A stretch of DNA of 64,000 bases from Lewinellaceae bacterium (GCA_020636355.1 JACJYB010000004.1:124001-188000), one strand, 5' to 3'. Shown: positions 24,800-35,321, counted from the stretch's first letter. Notes: generated by a model from the sequence alone, not told the origin. A program made the numbers and translations.

Positions 24800-27700
24800 T
24801 TAATCCTCGTATTCGAGTTCTTCCTGGTATTCATGCATTTCTTGTACATCCTTGTGTGTCACCAGAAGTTGATCGAATTCACGCATACCGGTACCTGCCG
24901 GAATGCGCTTTCCTACGATTACGTTTTCTTTCAGACCATTCAAGTCATCCCTTCTGGCTTGCATGGCTGCACGTGAAAGGACTTTGGTCGTCTCCTGGAA
25001 TGAAGCCGCAGAGATCCAGCTTTCCGTACCTAATGAAGCACGGGTTATACCTTGCAGTATTGAACTGGATGTAGCCGGCATAGCATCCCGGTATTCCATC
25101 AGTCGCTGATCGTTACGCTTAAGGATCGAATTCTCTTCCCGCAACTGACGTATGGTGATCAACTGACCTGCTTTGTATTTCTGCGAATCACCGGCATCCA
25201 CGATAAACTTCTTGTCGAAGATCCAGTCATTCGCGGTCAAAACATCGTATTTTTCAACAGCCTCAGCTTCAAGGAAATTCGTATCTCCCGGATCTTCGAT
25301 GTTGACTCGTTTCATCATCTGACGAACAATCACCTCAATGTGCTTATCGTTGATGCTGATACCCTGTGAGCGGTAGACTTCCTGGACACCATTGACCAGA
25401 TACGATTGCACCGCAAAAGGTCCTTTAATGTTCAGAATGTCAACCGGTGCAATTGCACCGTCCGACAGTGCCATACCGGCGCGTACAAAGTCACCTTCCT
25501 GGACAAGCAAATGTTTGGACATGCCGATGAGGTATTTGCGACGCTGACCCGATTTCTCATCTTCGACAAACACTTCACGGTTACCCCGCTTGATCTTGCC
25601 AAAGGCTACAATACCATCGATTTCAGCTACTACTGCCGGGTTAGATGGGTTACGGGCTTCAAACAGCTCGGTTACCCGCGGCAGACCACCGGTGATGTCC
25701 TGGATCTTACCCAGACGGCGAGGGATCTTGACAATCTTTTCACCTGCTTTTACCTCCTGGCCATCATCGATAGAAATGTAACTTCCTACCGGAAGGTTAT
25801 AACTCTTGAGTTCTTCTCCTTCAGGGCTGATGATGGTTATGACCGGAATTTTCTTTTTATTCTTCGGTTCGATAACCACTTTTTCCGCGTATCCGGTCTG
25901 GTCATCACGCTCAATCCGGAAAGTAACGCCTTCTTCCACGTCATCAAAACGGGCGATACCACCAAATTCACTGGCAATAACGGCATTGAATGGGTCCCAT
26001 TCGCAGATAACATCACCCCGCTTGACCTCCTGCCCGTCTTTCACAAACAGCGTAGCGCCATACGGGATATGGTGATTGACATAGATCTTGCCACCTTTAG
26101 GATCCACAATCCGTATCTCACCCGAACGGGAAAGTACAACAGTCTCATTCTGACCTTGTGTGAAGCGCATGCTGTCAAACTCGAGTTTACCGTCGAATTT
26201 GGATACCAATTCGGATTCTGATTTGGATACCGCAGCAACACCACCCACGTGGAAGGTACGCAGTGTCAGCTGAGTACCTGGCTCACCGATGCTCTGAGCA
26301 GCGATGATACCTACGGCATCTCCTTTTTCTGCAATCCTTCCGGTCGCAAGGTTTTTACCATAACATTTGGTACATACCCCTTTTACGGATTCGCAGGTGA
26401 GTACAGAACGGATGGTCACCCATTCAATACCTGCATCCTCGATCTCTTCCGCTTTTTTCGGAGAGATGTAATCGCCACCCTCCAGAATGATTTCGTCTGT
26501 GACCGGATTGTAAATGTTGTGCAACGAATAACGTCCCTGGATACGTGATGCGAGAGACTCAATGATTTTTTCATTGTCCTTCAATGCACTGGTTTCAATT
26601 CCCCGCAAGGTGTTGCAATCTTCCTCATGAATGATCACATCCTGGGCAACGTCAACCAGACGACGGGTCAGGTAACCGGCATCCGCCGTTTTCAAAGCCG
26701 TATCCGCCAAACCTTTACGTGCACCGTGCGTCGAAATAAAGTATTCCTGTACACTCAATCCTTCCAGGAAGTTGGAGAGGATCGGGTTTTCGATGATTGC
26801 AGCTCCGGTATCACCAGATTTCCTTGGCTTGGCCATCAGTCCCCGCAGTCCGCAAAGCTGTTTGATCTGCTGTTTGGAACCACGAGCCCCGGAATGAAGC
26901 ATCATGTACACCGAATTGAATCCTCCTTTATGCTCAGACAGTTCCTTCATCAGGTTGTCCGTAATCTTATTGTCGGCATAGGTCCATTTGTCAATGATCT
27001 GGTTGTACCGTTCATTGTTTGTAATAAGACCCATGTTGTAGTTTTCCCAGACTTCATCCACCTCTTCCTGGGCCATGGTCAGCGTGCGCTGTTTCACACT
27101 TGGTGTAATCAGGTCTCCCAGGTTAAAGGACAATCCTCCCCGGAAAGACCAGGAGAATCCCATCTCCTTGATATCATCCAGGAATTGGGCAGTCGTTGGA
27201 ATATCAGTCCGTTCAATGATGCCGCCGATGATCTTTTTTAAGCTCTTCTTGGTAAGTAATTCATTGATATAAGGTACTCTTTCCGGTACGCTACGGTTGA
27301 AGATGACCCGGCCAACCGTTGTTTTTATCCGGTTGGAGGTCAAATCGCCACCCGCTCCTTCGGTACGAACCCGTACGCTCACACCGGCATGAAGATCTAC
27401 CCGCTTTTCATTGTAAGCGATGATTACTTCTTCCGGAGAGTAAAAGCTCATGCCTTCACCTCTTACCTTAAGCGATTCCGAGGAGTGACGCTCTTTCGTC
27501 AGGTAATACAATCCGAGTACCATGTCCTGTGATGGCAGGGTAATCGGTGATCCGTCCTGCGGGTTCAACATGTTATGTGAAGCCAGCATCAGCAATTGGG
27601 CTTCCAGAATGGCGGCATGGCTCAAAGGCACATGGACGGCCATCTGGTCACCGTCAAAGTCAGCGTTGAAAGCACCGCACACCAATGGGTGCAGCTGGAT

Positions 27701-29083
27701 AGCTTTGCCCTCTACCATGATCGGCTGAAAAGCCTGGATGGATAACCGGTGCAATGTTGGAGCCCGGTTAAGCATGACAGGGTGACCTTTGAGAATGTTT
27801 TCAAGGATCTCCCAGATCACGGGATCTTTCCGGTCTACCAGTTTCTTGGCTGATTTCACGGTCTTTACAATGCCCCGCTCAATGAGCTTACGGATTATGA
27901 ATGGCTTAAACAACTCAGCGGCCATTGCCTTGGGTATCCCGCACTCATGGAGTTTCAGACTCGGTCCGACCACAATCACCGAACGACCGGAATAGTCGAC
28001 CCGCTTACCCAACAGGTTTTGACGGAAACGACCTTGTTTACCTTTCAGAATGTCACTCAGTGACTTTAAAGCCCGGCCGCCTTCAGCTTTTACAGCATTT
28101 GACTTTCTTGAGTTGTCAAACAAGGAGTCAACAGCCTCTTGAAGCATCCGCTTTTCATTACGGAGGATTACTTCGGGAGCTTTGATCTCTAACAGACGCT
28201 TCAGACGGTTGTTACGGATTATTACCCGACGGTACAGGTCATTCAGGTCAGAGCTGGCAAAACGTCCGCCATCCAGGGGAACCAAAGGACGCAATTCCGG
28301 TGGTATCACCGGCAAATATTGAATCACCGACCATTCCGGACGATTTTCAAATATATGATTGCTATCCCGGAAAGCCTCGATTACACGCAGACGTTTCAGT
28401 GCCTCACTTTTCCGTTGCTGCGAAGTTTCGCTGGCAGCTTTATGACGCAGGTCGTAGGATAATTGAGCCAAATCAAGACGCTCAAGCATCGTTTTCACGG
28501 CCTCTGCGCCCATCTTGGCAATAAACTTATTGGGATCAGAGTCATCCAGCAGATGATTATCTTTGGGCAGACTCTCCAATACTTCGAAATATTCTTCCTC
28601 ACTCAGCAAATCCAGTTCGCCCACTCCATTAGCCGTAGCCACGCCCGGGTTAATCACCACGTAACGTTCGTAATAAACAATGGATTCCAGCTTCTTGGAT
28701 GAAAGTCCGAGGAGGTAACCGATTTTATTCGGCAACGATTTGAAAAACCAGATATGCACTACCGGAACGACCAGTTTGATGTGTCCCATGCGCTCACGAC
28801 GCACTTTCTTTTCCGTCACTTCTACCCCACACCGGTCACAAACGATTCCTTTGTAACGAATCCGCTTGTATTTCCCGCAATAGCATTCGTAGTCTTTGAC
28901 CGGACCAAAGATCCGCTCACAAAAGAGACCATCGCGTTCCGGCTTGTAGGAACGGTAGTTGATGGTTTCCGGCTTCAGTACTTCCCCATAGGAGCGCTCC
29001 AGGATATCATCCGGAGAGCACAAGCTGATGGTGATTGAACTGAATCCTTTTGGTTGTTTACTGATTTTTTTCTTAAAAGGCAT
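24800..29083 (-). CDS. rpoC: DNA-directed RNA polymerase subunit beta'
   Basis: 1427 residues. The first zinc site (CYCGKYKRIRYKGIVCDRC) lies near residue 65; the catalytic NADFDGDQM, which binds the active-site magnesium with three aspartates, is near residue 470. The bridge and trigger regions are recognisable around GLRGLMAKPRKSGDTG and AQSIGEPGTQLTLRTFHVGG; the second zinc site begins CESVKGVCTKCYG. The catalytic part of RNA polymerase is formed with RpoB. The gene ends the operon: it starts 36 bases after rpoB and is followed by the terminator. Length and insert pattern are normal for Bacteroidota. Confidence 0.99.
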   Translation of the reverse strand: MPFKKKISKQPKGFSSITISLCSPDDILERSYGEVLKPETINYRSYKPERDGLFCERIFGPVKDYECYCGKYKRIRYKGIVCDRCGVEVTEKKVRRERMGHIKLVVPVVHIWFFKSLPNKIGYLLGLSSKKLESIVYYERYVVINPGVATANGVGELDLLSEEEYFEVLESLPKDNHLLDDSDPNKFIAKMGAEAVKTMLERLDLAQLSYDLRHKAASETSQQRKSEALKRLRVIEAFRDSNHIFENRPEWSVIQYLPVIPPELRPLVPLDGGRFASSDLNDLYRRVIIRNNRLKRLLEIKAPEVILRNEKRMLQEAVDSLFDNSRKSNAVKAEGGRALKSLSDILKGKQGRFRQNLLGKRVDYSGRSVIVVGPSLKLHECGIPKAMAAELFKPFIIRKLIERGIVKTVKSAKKLVDRKDPVIWEILENILKGHPVMLNRAPTLHRLSIQAFQPIMVEGKAIQLHPLVCGAFNADFDGDQMAVHVPLSHAAILEAQLLMLASHNMLNPQDGSPITLPSQDMVLGLYYLTKERHSSESLKVRGEGMSFYSPEEVIIAYNEKRVDLHAGVSVRVRTEGAGGDLTSNRIKTTVGRVIFNRSVPERVPYINELLTKKSLKKIIGGIIERTDIPTTAQFLDDIKEMGFSWSFRGGLSFNLGDLITPSVKQRTLTMAQEEVDEVWENYNMGLITNNERYNQIIDKWTYADNKITDNLMKELSEHKGGFNSVYMMLHSGARGSKQQIKQLCGLRGLMAKPRKSGDTGAAIIENPILSNFLEGLSVQEYFISTHGARKGLADTALKTADAGYLTRRLVDVAQDVIIHEEDCNTLRGIETSALKDNEKIIESLASRIQGRYSLHNIYNPVTDEIILEGGDYISPKKAEEIEDAGIEWVTIRSVLTCESVKGVCTKCYGKNLATGRIAEKGDAVGIIAAQSIGEPGTQLTLRTFHVGGVAAVSKSESELVSKFDGKLEFDSMRFTQGQNETVVLSRSGEIRIVDPKGGKIYVNHHIPYGATLFVKDGQEVKRGDVICEWDPFNAVIASEFGGIARFDDVEEGVTFRIERDDQTGYAEKVVIEPKNKKKIPVITIISPEGEELKSYNLPVGSYISIDDGQEVKAGEKIVKIPRRLGKIQDITGGLPRVTELFEARNPSNPAVVAEIDGIVAFGKIKRGNREVFVEDEKSGQRRKYLIGMSKHLLVQEGDFVRAGMALSDGAIAPVDILNIKGPFAVQSYLVNGVQEVYRSQGISINDKHIEVIVRQMMKRVNIEDPGDTNFLEAEAVEKYDVLTANDWIFDKKFIVDAGDSQKYKAGQLITIRQLREENSILKRNDQRLMEYRDAMPATSSSILQGITRASLGTESWISAASFQETTKVLSRAAMQARRDDLNGLKENVIVGKRIPAGTGMREFDQLLVTHKDVQEMHEYQEELEYED

Positions 29084-29119
29084 AGGTCAAATGCTTTGCT
29101 ATTTAGAGAATGATAGTGC

Positions 29120-32100
29120 TCAATCAAATTTTACATCAAGGGCCAAACCACGCAATTCATGAATCAAAACATTGAATGATTCGGGAATGTTCGGTTCAGG
29201 GAGGTTATCTCCTTTCACAATCGCTTCGTAAGCCTTGGCGCGACCGACAATGTCATCAGACTTGATGGTAAGCAACTCTTGCAGAATGTTGGATGCACCA
29301 AAAGCTTCCAGTGCCCATACCTCCATCTCACCAAAACGCTGACCACCAAACTGAGCTTTACCACCCAATGGCTGCTGTGTGATGAGTGAGTATGGACCGA
29401 TGGAACGGGCGTGCATCTTATCATCAACCATGTGATACAATTTCAGCATGTAGATAACACCAACGGTTGCCTGCTGATGGAAACGATCACCGGTCTCACC
29501 ATCGTAGAGGTACGTCTGACCCAGTGATGGAAGATTTGCCGACTCGATGTAATTCTCAATTTCCTGCAAGCTGGCTCCATCAAAGATAGGCGTGGCGAAT
29601 TTGGTATTCAGTTTCTCTCCTGCCCATCCAAGAACCGATTCGAAGATCTGTCCCAGGTTCATCCGGCTTGGTACACCCAGCGGATTCAGTACAATATCCA
29701 CCGGTGTTCCGTCTTCGAGGAATGGCATGTCTTCCATCCGCACGATTCTGGATACAATCCCTTTGTTACCGTGACGTCCGGCTAATTTATCTCCTACTTT
29801 CAGCTTACGTTTTTTCGCGACATAAACCTTGGCCAATTTCAATACACCGGCAGGTAATTCATCACCGATGCTGATGTTGTATTTTTCCCGCTTGTAGCGT
29901 CCAACCTCTTCGCTGTATTTGATCGAATAGTTGTGCAGCAGGCGAGCAATTTGCTCGTTGGTTTTGGTATCCCCGGTCCAGTTGGTGTATTCGATGACCG
30001 CAAAGTCGACCTTATTCAACAACTGCTTGGTGAATTTGGAGCCTTTGGAAATAACTTCCTCCTGGAAGGTATTTTTAATACCCTGAGCCGTTTGTTCACG
30101 GACCAATACCAGCAATTTATCAATCAGGATGGTCTTCAACTCGTTCAGCGAAATGGCATGACGATCTTCCAGTTTCGCTAACAAGTCTTTCTCCTGTGCC
30201 TTTTGGAATTTATCTTTTTTGGCGCGGGCGAAGAGCTGTTTTCCGATGATAATTCCGTCGGTCGACGGGGGCGCTTTTAATGAAGCATCCTTCACGTCGC
30301 CGGCTTTATCTCCAAAGATGGCACGCAACAATTTTTCCTCCGGAGTCGGATCCGATTCACCTTTTGGCGTGATCTTTCCGATGAGTATGTCACCTTCTTC
30401 AATCCATGCTCCTACCCGGATGATTCCGTTTTCATCCAAATCTTTGGTCGCATCTTCACTGACATTCGGGATGTCGTTCGTCAATTCCTCTTCTCCCAAT
30501 TTGGTATCCCGTACATCCAGTTCGAAATGCTCAATGTGGATGGAAGTAAAGATATCTTCACGTACTACCCGCTCGTTGATCACGATGGCGTCCTCAAAGT
30601 TGTATCCTTTCCAGGGCATGAATGCCACTTTCAGGTTTTGTCCCAGCGCCAATTCACCGCGGTCGGTGGCATAGCCATCACAGAGGACTGTGCCACGGGT
30701 CACCCGGGCACCCTTGCGCACGATTGGCTTCAGGTTGATACAGGTTCCCTGGTTGGTCCGCTGGAACTTGGTCAGACTGTAGGATTTGATGTTATCCTCA
30801 AAGGATACCATTTGTTCCTCTTCGGTCCGGTCATAACGGATGACGATTTCGCTGGCATCGACGTATTCGACCACGCCATCTCCCTCGGCATTGATCATCA
30901 TGCGTGAGTCCATGGCCACTTTACCTTCCAGTCCGGTACCAACTACCGGTGAGCTTGGACGGATCAGAGGCACAGCCTGACGCTGCATGTTTGAACCCAT
31001 CAACGCACGGTTGGCGTCGTCGTTTTCAAGGAATGGAATCAGAGAAGCCGAAACCCCAACAATCTGGTTGGGAGCGACGTCCATGTATTCGATTTCTTCC
31101 GGGCCAAGTACCGGGAATTCGCCGTGTTCTCGACACCGGATACGATCATTGACAAAGGCTCCGGTTTCGTTAATTACCGAGTTAGCCTGAGCTATTTTCT
31201 TGAAGTCTTCTCCTTCTGCGGAAAGGTATTCCACATCGTCTCTCAGGATCACCTGTCCTTCTTCCACCCGACGGTAAGGAGTCTCGAGGAAGCCCATCTT
31301 ATTCACCTTGGCATGGACGCACAGGGTAGAGATCAAACCGATGTTTGGTCCTTCCGGAGTTTCAATGGTACAGAGGCGGCCATAGTGTGAATAGTGTACG
31401 TCCCGAACCTCGAAACCTGCTCTTTCACGTGAGAGACCACCTGGCCCCAGGGCAGAGATCCGGCGCTTGTGCGTGATCTCGGATAAGGGGTTGGTCTGAT
31501 CCAGAAACTGTGAAAGCTGGCTGGTCCCAAAGAAAGAGTTGATGACAGAAGAAAGTGTCCTCGCATTGATCAGGTCGATGGGTGTGAACACCTCATTGTC
31601 ACGGACGTTCATCCGCTCACGGATCGTCCGCGCCATTCTTGCCAAACCAACACCGAACTGCGCATAGAGCTGTTCACCAACGGTCCGCACCCGGCGATTG
31701 CTGAGGTGGTCGATATCGTCCAACTCTGCCTTTTGGTTGATCAGGCTTACCAGATACATCACGATGTGAATGATATCCTCTTTGGTCAGTACTTCTGTCT
31801 TTGGATCGATCGCAATTCCAAGTTTGCGATTGATTTTATACCGACCAACTTCACCAAGGCTATAGCGCTTGTCGGAGAAGAACAGTTTGTCTATGATCCC
31901 ACGTGCCGTTTCTTCATCCGGGGGGTCAGTACCACGCAATTGGCGGTAAATCGTTTGAACTGCCTCCAGTTCGGATGAGGATGGGTCCTTTTGCAGGGTA
32001 TTGTATATGATCGAATAATCTTCCTCAATATCCTCCTTCTGCAAGATGACGGTTTCGATACCTGTCTCCAGAATGAGGTTGATGTTTTCTTCGTCAAGAA

Positions 32101-32941
32101 TAACATCCCGCTCCAGGATGATTTCATTCCTTTCGATGGTTACCACTTCACCGGTATCTTCATCAACGAAGTCTTCGGTCCATTTACGTAAAACACGGGC
32201 AGCGAGCTTACGGCCAACTGCTTTGGATAGTGTAGCCGGTGTAGCATCAACTTCTTCGGCCAGGTTAAAGATGTTCAGGATATCCTTATCTGAATCGAAG
32301 CCGATAGCGCGGAGCAGCGTTGTTACCGGAAACTTTTTCTTACGGTCAATGTATGCATACATCACCGTATTGATATCAGTAGCAAATTCCATCCAGGCAC
32401 CTTTAAAAGGTATGACTCTGGCGGAATAAATTTTGGTACCGTTCGGGTGGTAACTCTGACTGAAGAATACCCCGGGAGAACGGTGCAATTGGGATACGAT
32501 TACCCGTTCGGCGCCATTGATAACAAAGGTACCTTTCGGGGTCATGTAGGGAATATTACCCAGAAATACATCCTGTACGATGGTTTCAAAATCAATGTGT
32601 TCTTCATCGTTACAGGAAAGACGCAATTTGGCTTTCAGGGGTACTGCATAAGTCAGACCGCGCAATACACACTCTTCGATGGTATAGCGTGGAGGATCGA
32701 TGAAGTAATCCAGAAATTCCAGCGTAAAGACGTTGCGGGCGTCAGAAATGGGAAAGTTTTCCTGAAAAACACGATAAAGACCTTCATTGATCCGGTTTTC
32801 AGGGGTCGTCTCCAGTTGAAAAAATTCCTGGAACGACTGCAATTGAATTTCGAGCAAATCCGGATGGGCCGAGGCCAGTTTGATCTTTCCGAAGTTGACC
32901 CGTTCTTTTTTGGTTTGAACCTGGATGCCATTGGCTGCCAT
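29120..32941 (-). CDS. rpoB: DNA-directed RNA polymerase subunit beta
   Basis: 1273 residues. Visible landmarks: the rifampicin-pocket region FFGTSQLSQFLDQTNPLSEITHKRRISALGPGG given here only by its ends FFGTSQLSQFLDQ and HKRRISALGP, the ETPEGPNIGLI motif, GYNFEDAIVINE, GDKLAGRHGNKG and the C-terminal QPLGGKAQFGGQRFGEMEVW clamp contact. In the rifampicin region the usual drug-contact residues (DQ, H, R, S) are all present, so nothing suggests resistance. It lies 153 bases after rplL with a large hairpin in the gap, and directly before rpoC. Confidence 0.99.
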   Translation of the reverse strand: MAANGIQVQTKKERVNFGKIKLASAHPDLLEIQLQSFQEFFQLETTPENRINEGLYRVFQENFPISDARNVFTLEFLDYFIDPPRYTIEECVLRGLTYAVPLKAKLRLSCNDEEHIDFETIVQDVFLGNIPYMTPKGTFVINGAERVIVSQLHRSPGVFFSQSYHPNGTKIYSARVIPFKGAWMEFATDINTVMYAYIDRKKKFPVTTLLRAIGFDSDKDILNIFNLAEEVDATPATLSKAVGRKLAARVLRKWTEDFVDEDTGEVVTIERNEIILERDVILDEENINLILETGIETVILQKEDIEEDYSIIYNTLQKDPSSSELEAVQTIYRQLRGTDPPDEETARGIIDKLFFSDKRYSLGEVGRYKINRKLGIAIDPKTEVLTKEDIIHIVMYLVSLINQKAELDDIDHLSNRRVRTVGEQLYAQFGVGLARMARTIRERMNVRDNEVFTPIDLINARTLSSVINSFFGTSQLSQFLDQTNPLSEITHKRRISALGPGGLSRERAGFEVRDVHYSHYGRLCTIETPEGPNIGLISTLCVHAKVNKMGFLETPYRRVEEGQVILRDDVEYLSAEGEDFKKIAQANSVINETGAFVNDRIRCREHGEFPVLGPEEIEYMDVAPNQIVGVSASLIPFLENDDANRALMGSNMQRQAVPLIRPSSPVVGTGLEGKVAMDSRMMINAEGDGVVEYVDASEIVIRYDRTEEEQMVSFEDNIKSYSLTKFQRTNQGTCINLKPIVRKGARVTRGTVLCDGYATDRGELALGQNLKVAFMPWKGYNFEDAIVINERVVREDIFTSIHIEHFELDVRDTKLGEEELTNDIPNVSEDATKDLDENGIIRVGAWIEEGDILIGKITPKGESDPTPEEKLLRAIFGDKAGDVKDASLKAPPSTDGIIIGKQLFARAKKDKFQKAQEKDLLAKLEDRHAISLNELKTILIDKLLVLVREQTAQGIKNTFQEEVISKGSKFTKQLLNKVDFAVIEYTNWTGDTKTNEQIARLLHNYSIKYSEEVGRYKREKYNISIGDELPAGVLKLAKVYVAKKRKLKVGDKLAGRHGNKGIVSRIVRMEDMPFLEDGTPVDIVLNPLGVPSRMNLGQIFESVLGWAGEKLNTKFATPIFDGASLQEIENYIESANLPSLGQTYLYDGETGDRFHQQATVGVIYMLKLYHMVDDKMHARSIGPYSLITQQPLGGKAQFGGQRFGEMEVWALEAFGASNILQELLTIKSDDIVGRAKAYEAIVKGDNLPEPNIPESFNVLIHELRGLALDVKFD

Positions 32942-32997
32942 AGCTATGATTTTGTCAGATGATATGAGGCGTCCCTCAAAAAGGTATAAACAAAGAG

Positions 32998-33034
32998 AGG
33001 CTTAGTGGAATGTGTTACACAATCCACTAAGCCT
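32998..33034. promoter_or_regulatory. Long hairpin in the rplL-rpoB gap
   Basis: AGGCTTAGTGGA (32998-33009) pairs perfectly with TCCACTAAGCCT (33023-33034); inside, TGTG/CACA pair after an A/A mismatch, leaving a TTA loop. In minus-strand mRNA it lies 57 bases before the rpoB start codon. In E. coli the same gap contains a partial terminator and an RNase III cleavage site that set the L7/L12 to RpoB ratio. The T run is on the plus-strand side only, so RNA processing is a better guess than termination. Confidence 0.6.
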
Positions 33035-33093
33035 TTTCACCATTGAATGGCTATTACTTGCAAAAGCATATAAGCTTGCTGCGTTCAAATAGC

Positions 33094-33477
33094 TTATTTC
33101 AATTCTACTTGAGCGCCAGTAGCTTCCAGTTGAGCTTTAATTTTCTCAGCCTCATCTTTAGCAACACCTTCTTTCAGTACGGAAGGAGCTGCGTCAACCA
33201 GGTCTTTAGCTTCTTTCAAGCCTAAGCCCAACAGTTCTTTTACTTCTTTTACAACTTTCAGCTTGTTGGCGCCAGCTGAAGTAAGTTCGATATTGAATTC
33301 GGTTTTTTCAGGAGCAGCAGCAGCTTCGCCTGCGCCACCTGCTGCAGGAGCAGCAACGGCAACAGCAGCAGCAGCCGGCTCAATTCCGTAGTCATCCTTA
33401 AGGATGCTTTTCAATTCGTTAACCTCTTTAACAGTCAAATTCACCAATTGTTCTGCTAAAGCTTTCAAATCTGCCAT
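33094..33477 (-). CDS. rplL: 50S ribosomal protein L7/L12
   Basis: 127 residues. The N-terminal dimerisation helices (LKALAEQLVNLTVKEVNELKSIL) are followed by an Ala/Gly/Pro-rich hinge (about 37-57) and the compact C-terminal domain that binds translation factors (KTEFNIELTSAGANKLKVVK, LGLGLKEAKDLVDAAP, AEKIKAQLEATGAQVELK). Several copies form the ribosomal stalk with L10. The gene follows rplJ in the normal order, with 67 bases between them. Confidence 0.99.
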   Translation of the reverse strand: MADLKALAEQLVNLTVKEVNELKSILKDDYGIEPAAAAVAVAAPAAGGAGEAAAAPEKTEFNIELTSAGANKLKVVKEVKELLGLGLKEAKDLVDAAPSVLKEGVAKDEAEKIKAQLEATGAQVELK

Positions 33478-33544
33478 GTTGAAATGTGTTTAAATCGATT
33501 TAAATAATATAGCGCGATAACTTGGAAGCCGTGATTCGGTTGGC

Positions 33545-34069
33545 TTAACCTTTTGCCTCGATGGCATCCAGTAAGCCGTAAATGGTGTTTGCACCGGAAT
33601 TCAAACCGCCCAATACACTCTGGATCGGGGATTCGAGCATAGCGATGATCTCGGCAATAACTTCTTCTTTGGTCTTCAATGCGATCAAAGCCTTGATCTG
33701 ATCATCTCCGATGTAAACGTCTGAATCAATGTATGCTGCCTTGAGCACCGGTTTATCAAATTCCTTGCGGAATTCTTCAATAACCTGAGCAGGCAATTTC
33801 GCATTGTCAGAGAACATCAGGGTGGTGGGGCCATGCAAAATATCAAATAAGGGAGCATAACCTTTTTCACTTCCCAATGATTCAAGTGCTTTCTTTACCA
33901 GCGTATTTTTCGCGACGAAGACTTCAATCTCTTTCTGGTAGCACAACCGGCGGAACCGGTTGATTTGTTCTACTGAAAGCGCGGATGAGTCCGTCAGGTA
34001 GAAGAAAGTATTTTGTTCAAATTTTTCTTTCAGCCTTGCGATTTCGGCTGTTTTATCTGCTCTCGTCAT
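33545..34069 (-). CDS. rplJ: 50S ribosomal protein L10
   Basis: 174 residues. The N-terminal rRNA-binding domain contains FYLTDSSALSVEQINRFRR and VFVAKNTLVKKALES; the C-terminal helix that carries L7/L12 dimers is at the end (IIAMLESPIQSVLGGLNSGANT). In many bacteria the L10-L12 complex represses its own leader, but the space upstream (34070-34103) is only 34 bases, so any such control would need the rplA end. It is part of the rplKAJL block. Confidence 0.98.
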   Translation of the reverse strand: MTRADKTAEIARLKEKFEQNTFFYLTDSSALSVEQINRFRRLCYQKEIEVFVAKNTLVKKALESLGSEKGYAPLFDILHGPTTLMFSDNAKLPAQVIEEFRKEFDKPVLKAAYIDSDVYIGDDQIKALIALKTKEEVIAEIIAMLESPIQSVLGGLNSGANTIYGLLDAIEAKG

Positions 34070-34103
34070 GGAGTCGAATTTTATAAGCTTGCAAAAAAGG
34101 ATT

Positions 34104-34796
34104 TTAGCGGACCGCTTTGGTATCCACTTTAATACCGGGACTCATCGTACTGGCGACGGTAATGGATTTCATATAAATCCCCTTAGCCGTAGCCGGTTTC
34201 ATTTTCTGTAAGGTATGCAACAGCTCTTCAGCGTTAGCCTGGAGTTGTTCCGGTGAAAAGGACACCCGACCTACGGTACTGTGTACGATGCCGTATTTGT
34301 CCGCCCGGAATGATATCTTACCTTGTTTGACGTCCGCAACCGCTCCGGCAAGGTCCATAGTGACCGTTCCGGTTTTTGGGTTTGGCATGAGTCCACGGGG
34401 GCCCAGGATCCGGCCAACTTTACCGACCTGTGCCATTACGGTTGGCATGGCGATGATTACATCCACATCCGTCCAGCCATTCTGGATTTTGGTGATGTAC
34501 TCATCCAGGCCAGCGTAATCTGCTCCTGCTTGCGTGGCTTCATCGACTTTGTCCGGTGTACACAAGACCAAAACGGACTTGGTTTTACCGGTACCATGTG
34601 GTAAGGATACTGTTCCACGGATTGCCTGATCAGCTTTCCGGGGATCAATTCCGAGGCGAACATGCACGTCAACGGACGCATTGAATTTGGCCAGGTTTAC
34701 TTCCTTTACCTTCTGCATTGCCTCTGCCAGTTCGTAAACTTTGGTATTGTCTACTTTGGCATTGGCTTCTTTGCGTTTCTTGCTGATTTTAGCCAT
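34104..34796 (-). CDS. rplA: 50S ribosomal protein L1
   Basis: I choose the ATG at 34794-34796 (MAKISKKRKEANAKV), which matches the normal L1 start; an earlier in-frame ATG adds 19 residues that do not belong. 230 residues. Conserved segments include FNASVDVHVRLGIDPRKADQ, the RGTVSLPHGTGK loop, the GLMPNPKTGTVT signature and KGIYMKSITVASTMSPG near the end. L1 forms the mobile L1 stalk at the E site and can repress the L11 operon by binding its mRNA. It follows rplK by 60 bases. Confidence 0.98.
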   Translation of the reverse strand: MAKISKKRKEANAKVDNTKVYELAEAMQKVKEVNLAKFNASVDVHVRLGIDPRKADQAIRGTVSLPHGTGKTKSVLVLCTPDKVDEATQAGADYAGLDEYITKIQNGWTDVDVIIAMPTVMAQVGKVGRILGPRGLMPNPKTGTVTMDLAGAVADVKQGKISFRADKYGIVHSTVGRVSFSPEQLQANAEELLHTLQKMKPATAKGIYMKSITVASTMSPGIKVDTKAVR

Positions 34797-34856
34797 GTTC
34801 TTCCACGAGTTTATTAAATAATTGAATATTGCTTCTTGTTCTGCTCCCGGCAATGC

Positions 34857-35297
34857 TTATTGCCAGGGAGGTGTTCCGGTGACATTCAGTCCCATGCTGC
34901 GTGCCGTACCCGCTACCATTCGCATGGCTGATTCCAGGGTAAATGCGTTCAGGTCGGGCATTTTGTCTTCGGCAATTGCTTTTACCTGATCCCAGGACAC
35001 CGATCCGACCTTTTTACGGTTGGATTCCGGAGAACCGGATTTAATTTTTGCTGCTTCCAGCAACTGTACAGCGGCAGGTGGTGTCTTGATGATGAAGTCA
35101 AACGACTTGTCTTTGAAGACCGAAATCACCACCGGGAGAATTTTACCTTGTTGTTCCTGCGTACGTGCATTAAAACGCTTGCAGAACTCCATGATGTTCA
35201 CCCCTTTGGAACCAAGTGCCGGACCAACCGGAGGAGCAGGGTTTGCCTGTCCGCCTTTCACCTGCAACTTGATCAAAGCATCGACTTCTTTTGCCAT
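34857..35297 (-). CDS. rplK: 50S ribosomal protein L11
   Basis: 146 residues. The N-terminal domain has LKLQVKGGQANPAPPVGPALG-type sequence (here starting IKLQVKGGQANPAPPVG) and GVNIMEFCKRFNA; the C-terminal rRNA-binding domain ends AGTARSMGLNVTG. L11 forms the base of the stalk at the GTPase centre. It lies 24 bases after nusG in the usual order. Confidence 0.99.
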   Translation of the reverse strand: MAKEVDALIKLQVKGGQANPAPPVGPALGSKGVNIMEFCKRFNARTQEQQGKILPVVISVFKDKSFDFIIKTPPAAVQLLEAAKIKSGSPESNRKKVGSVSWDQVKAIAEDKMPDLNAFTLESAMRMVAGTARSMGLNVTGTPPWQ

Positions 35298-35321
35298 AAT
35301 TGAAATTCTTTATAACAGGGT

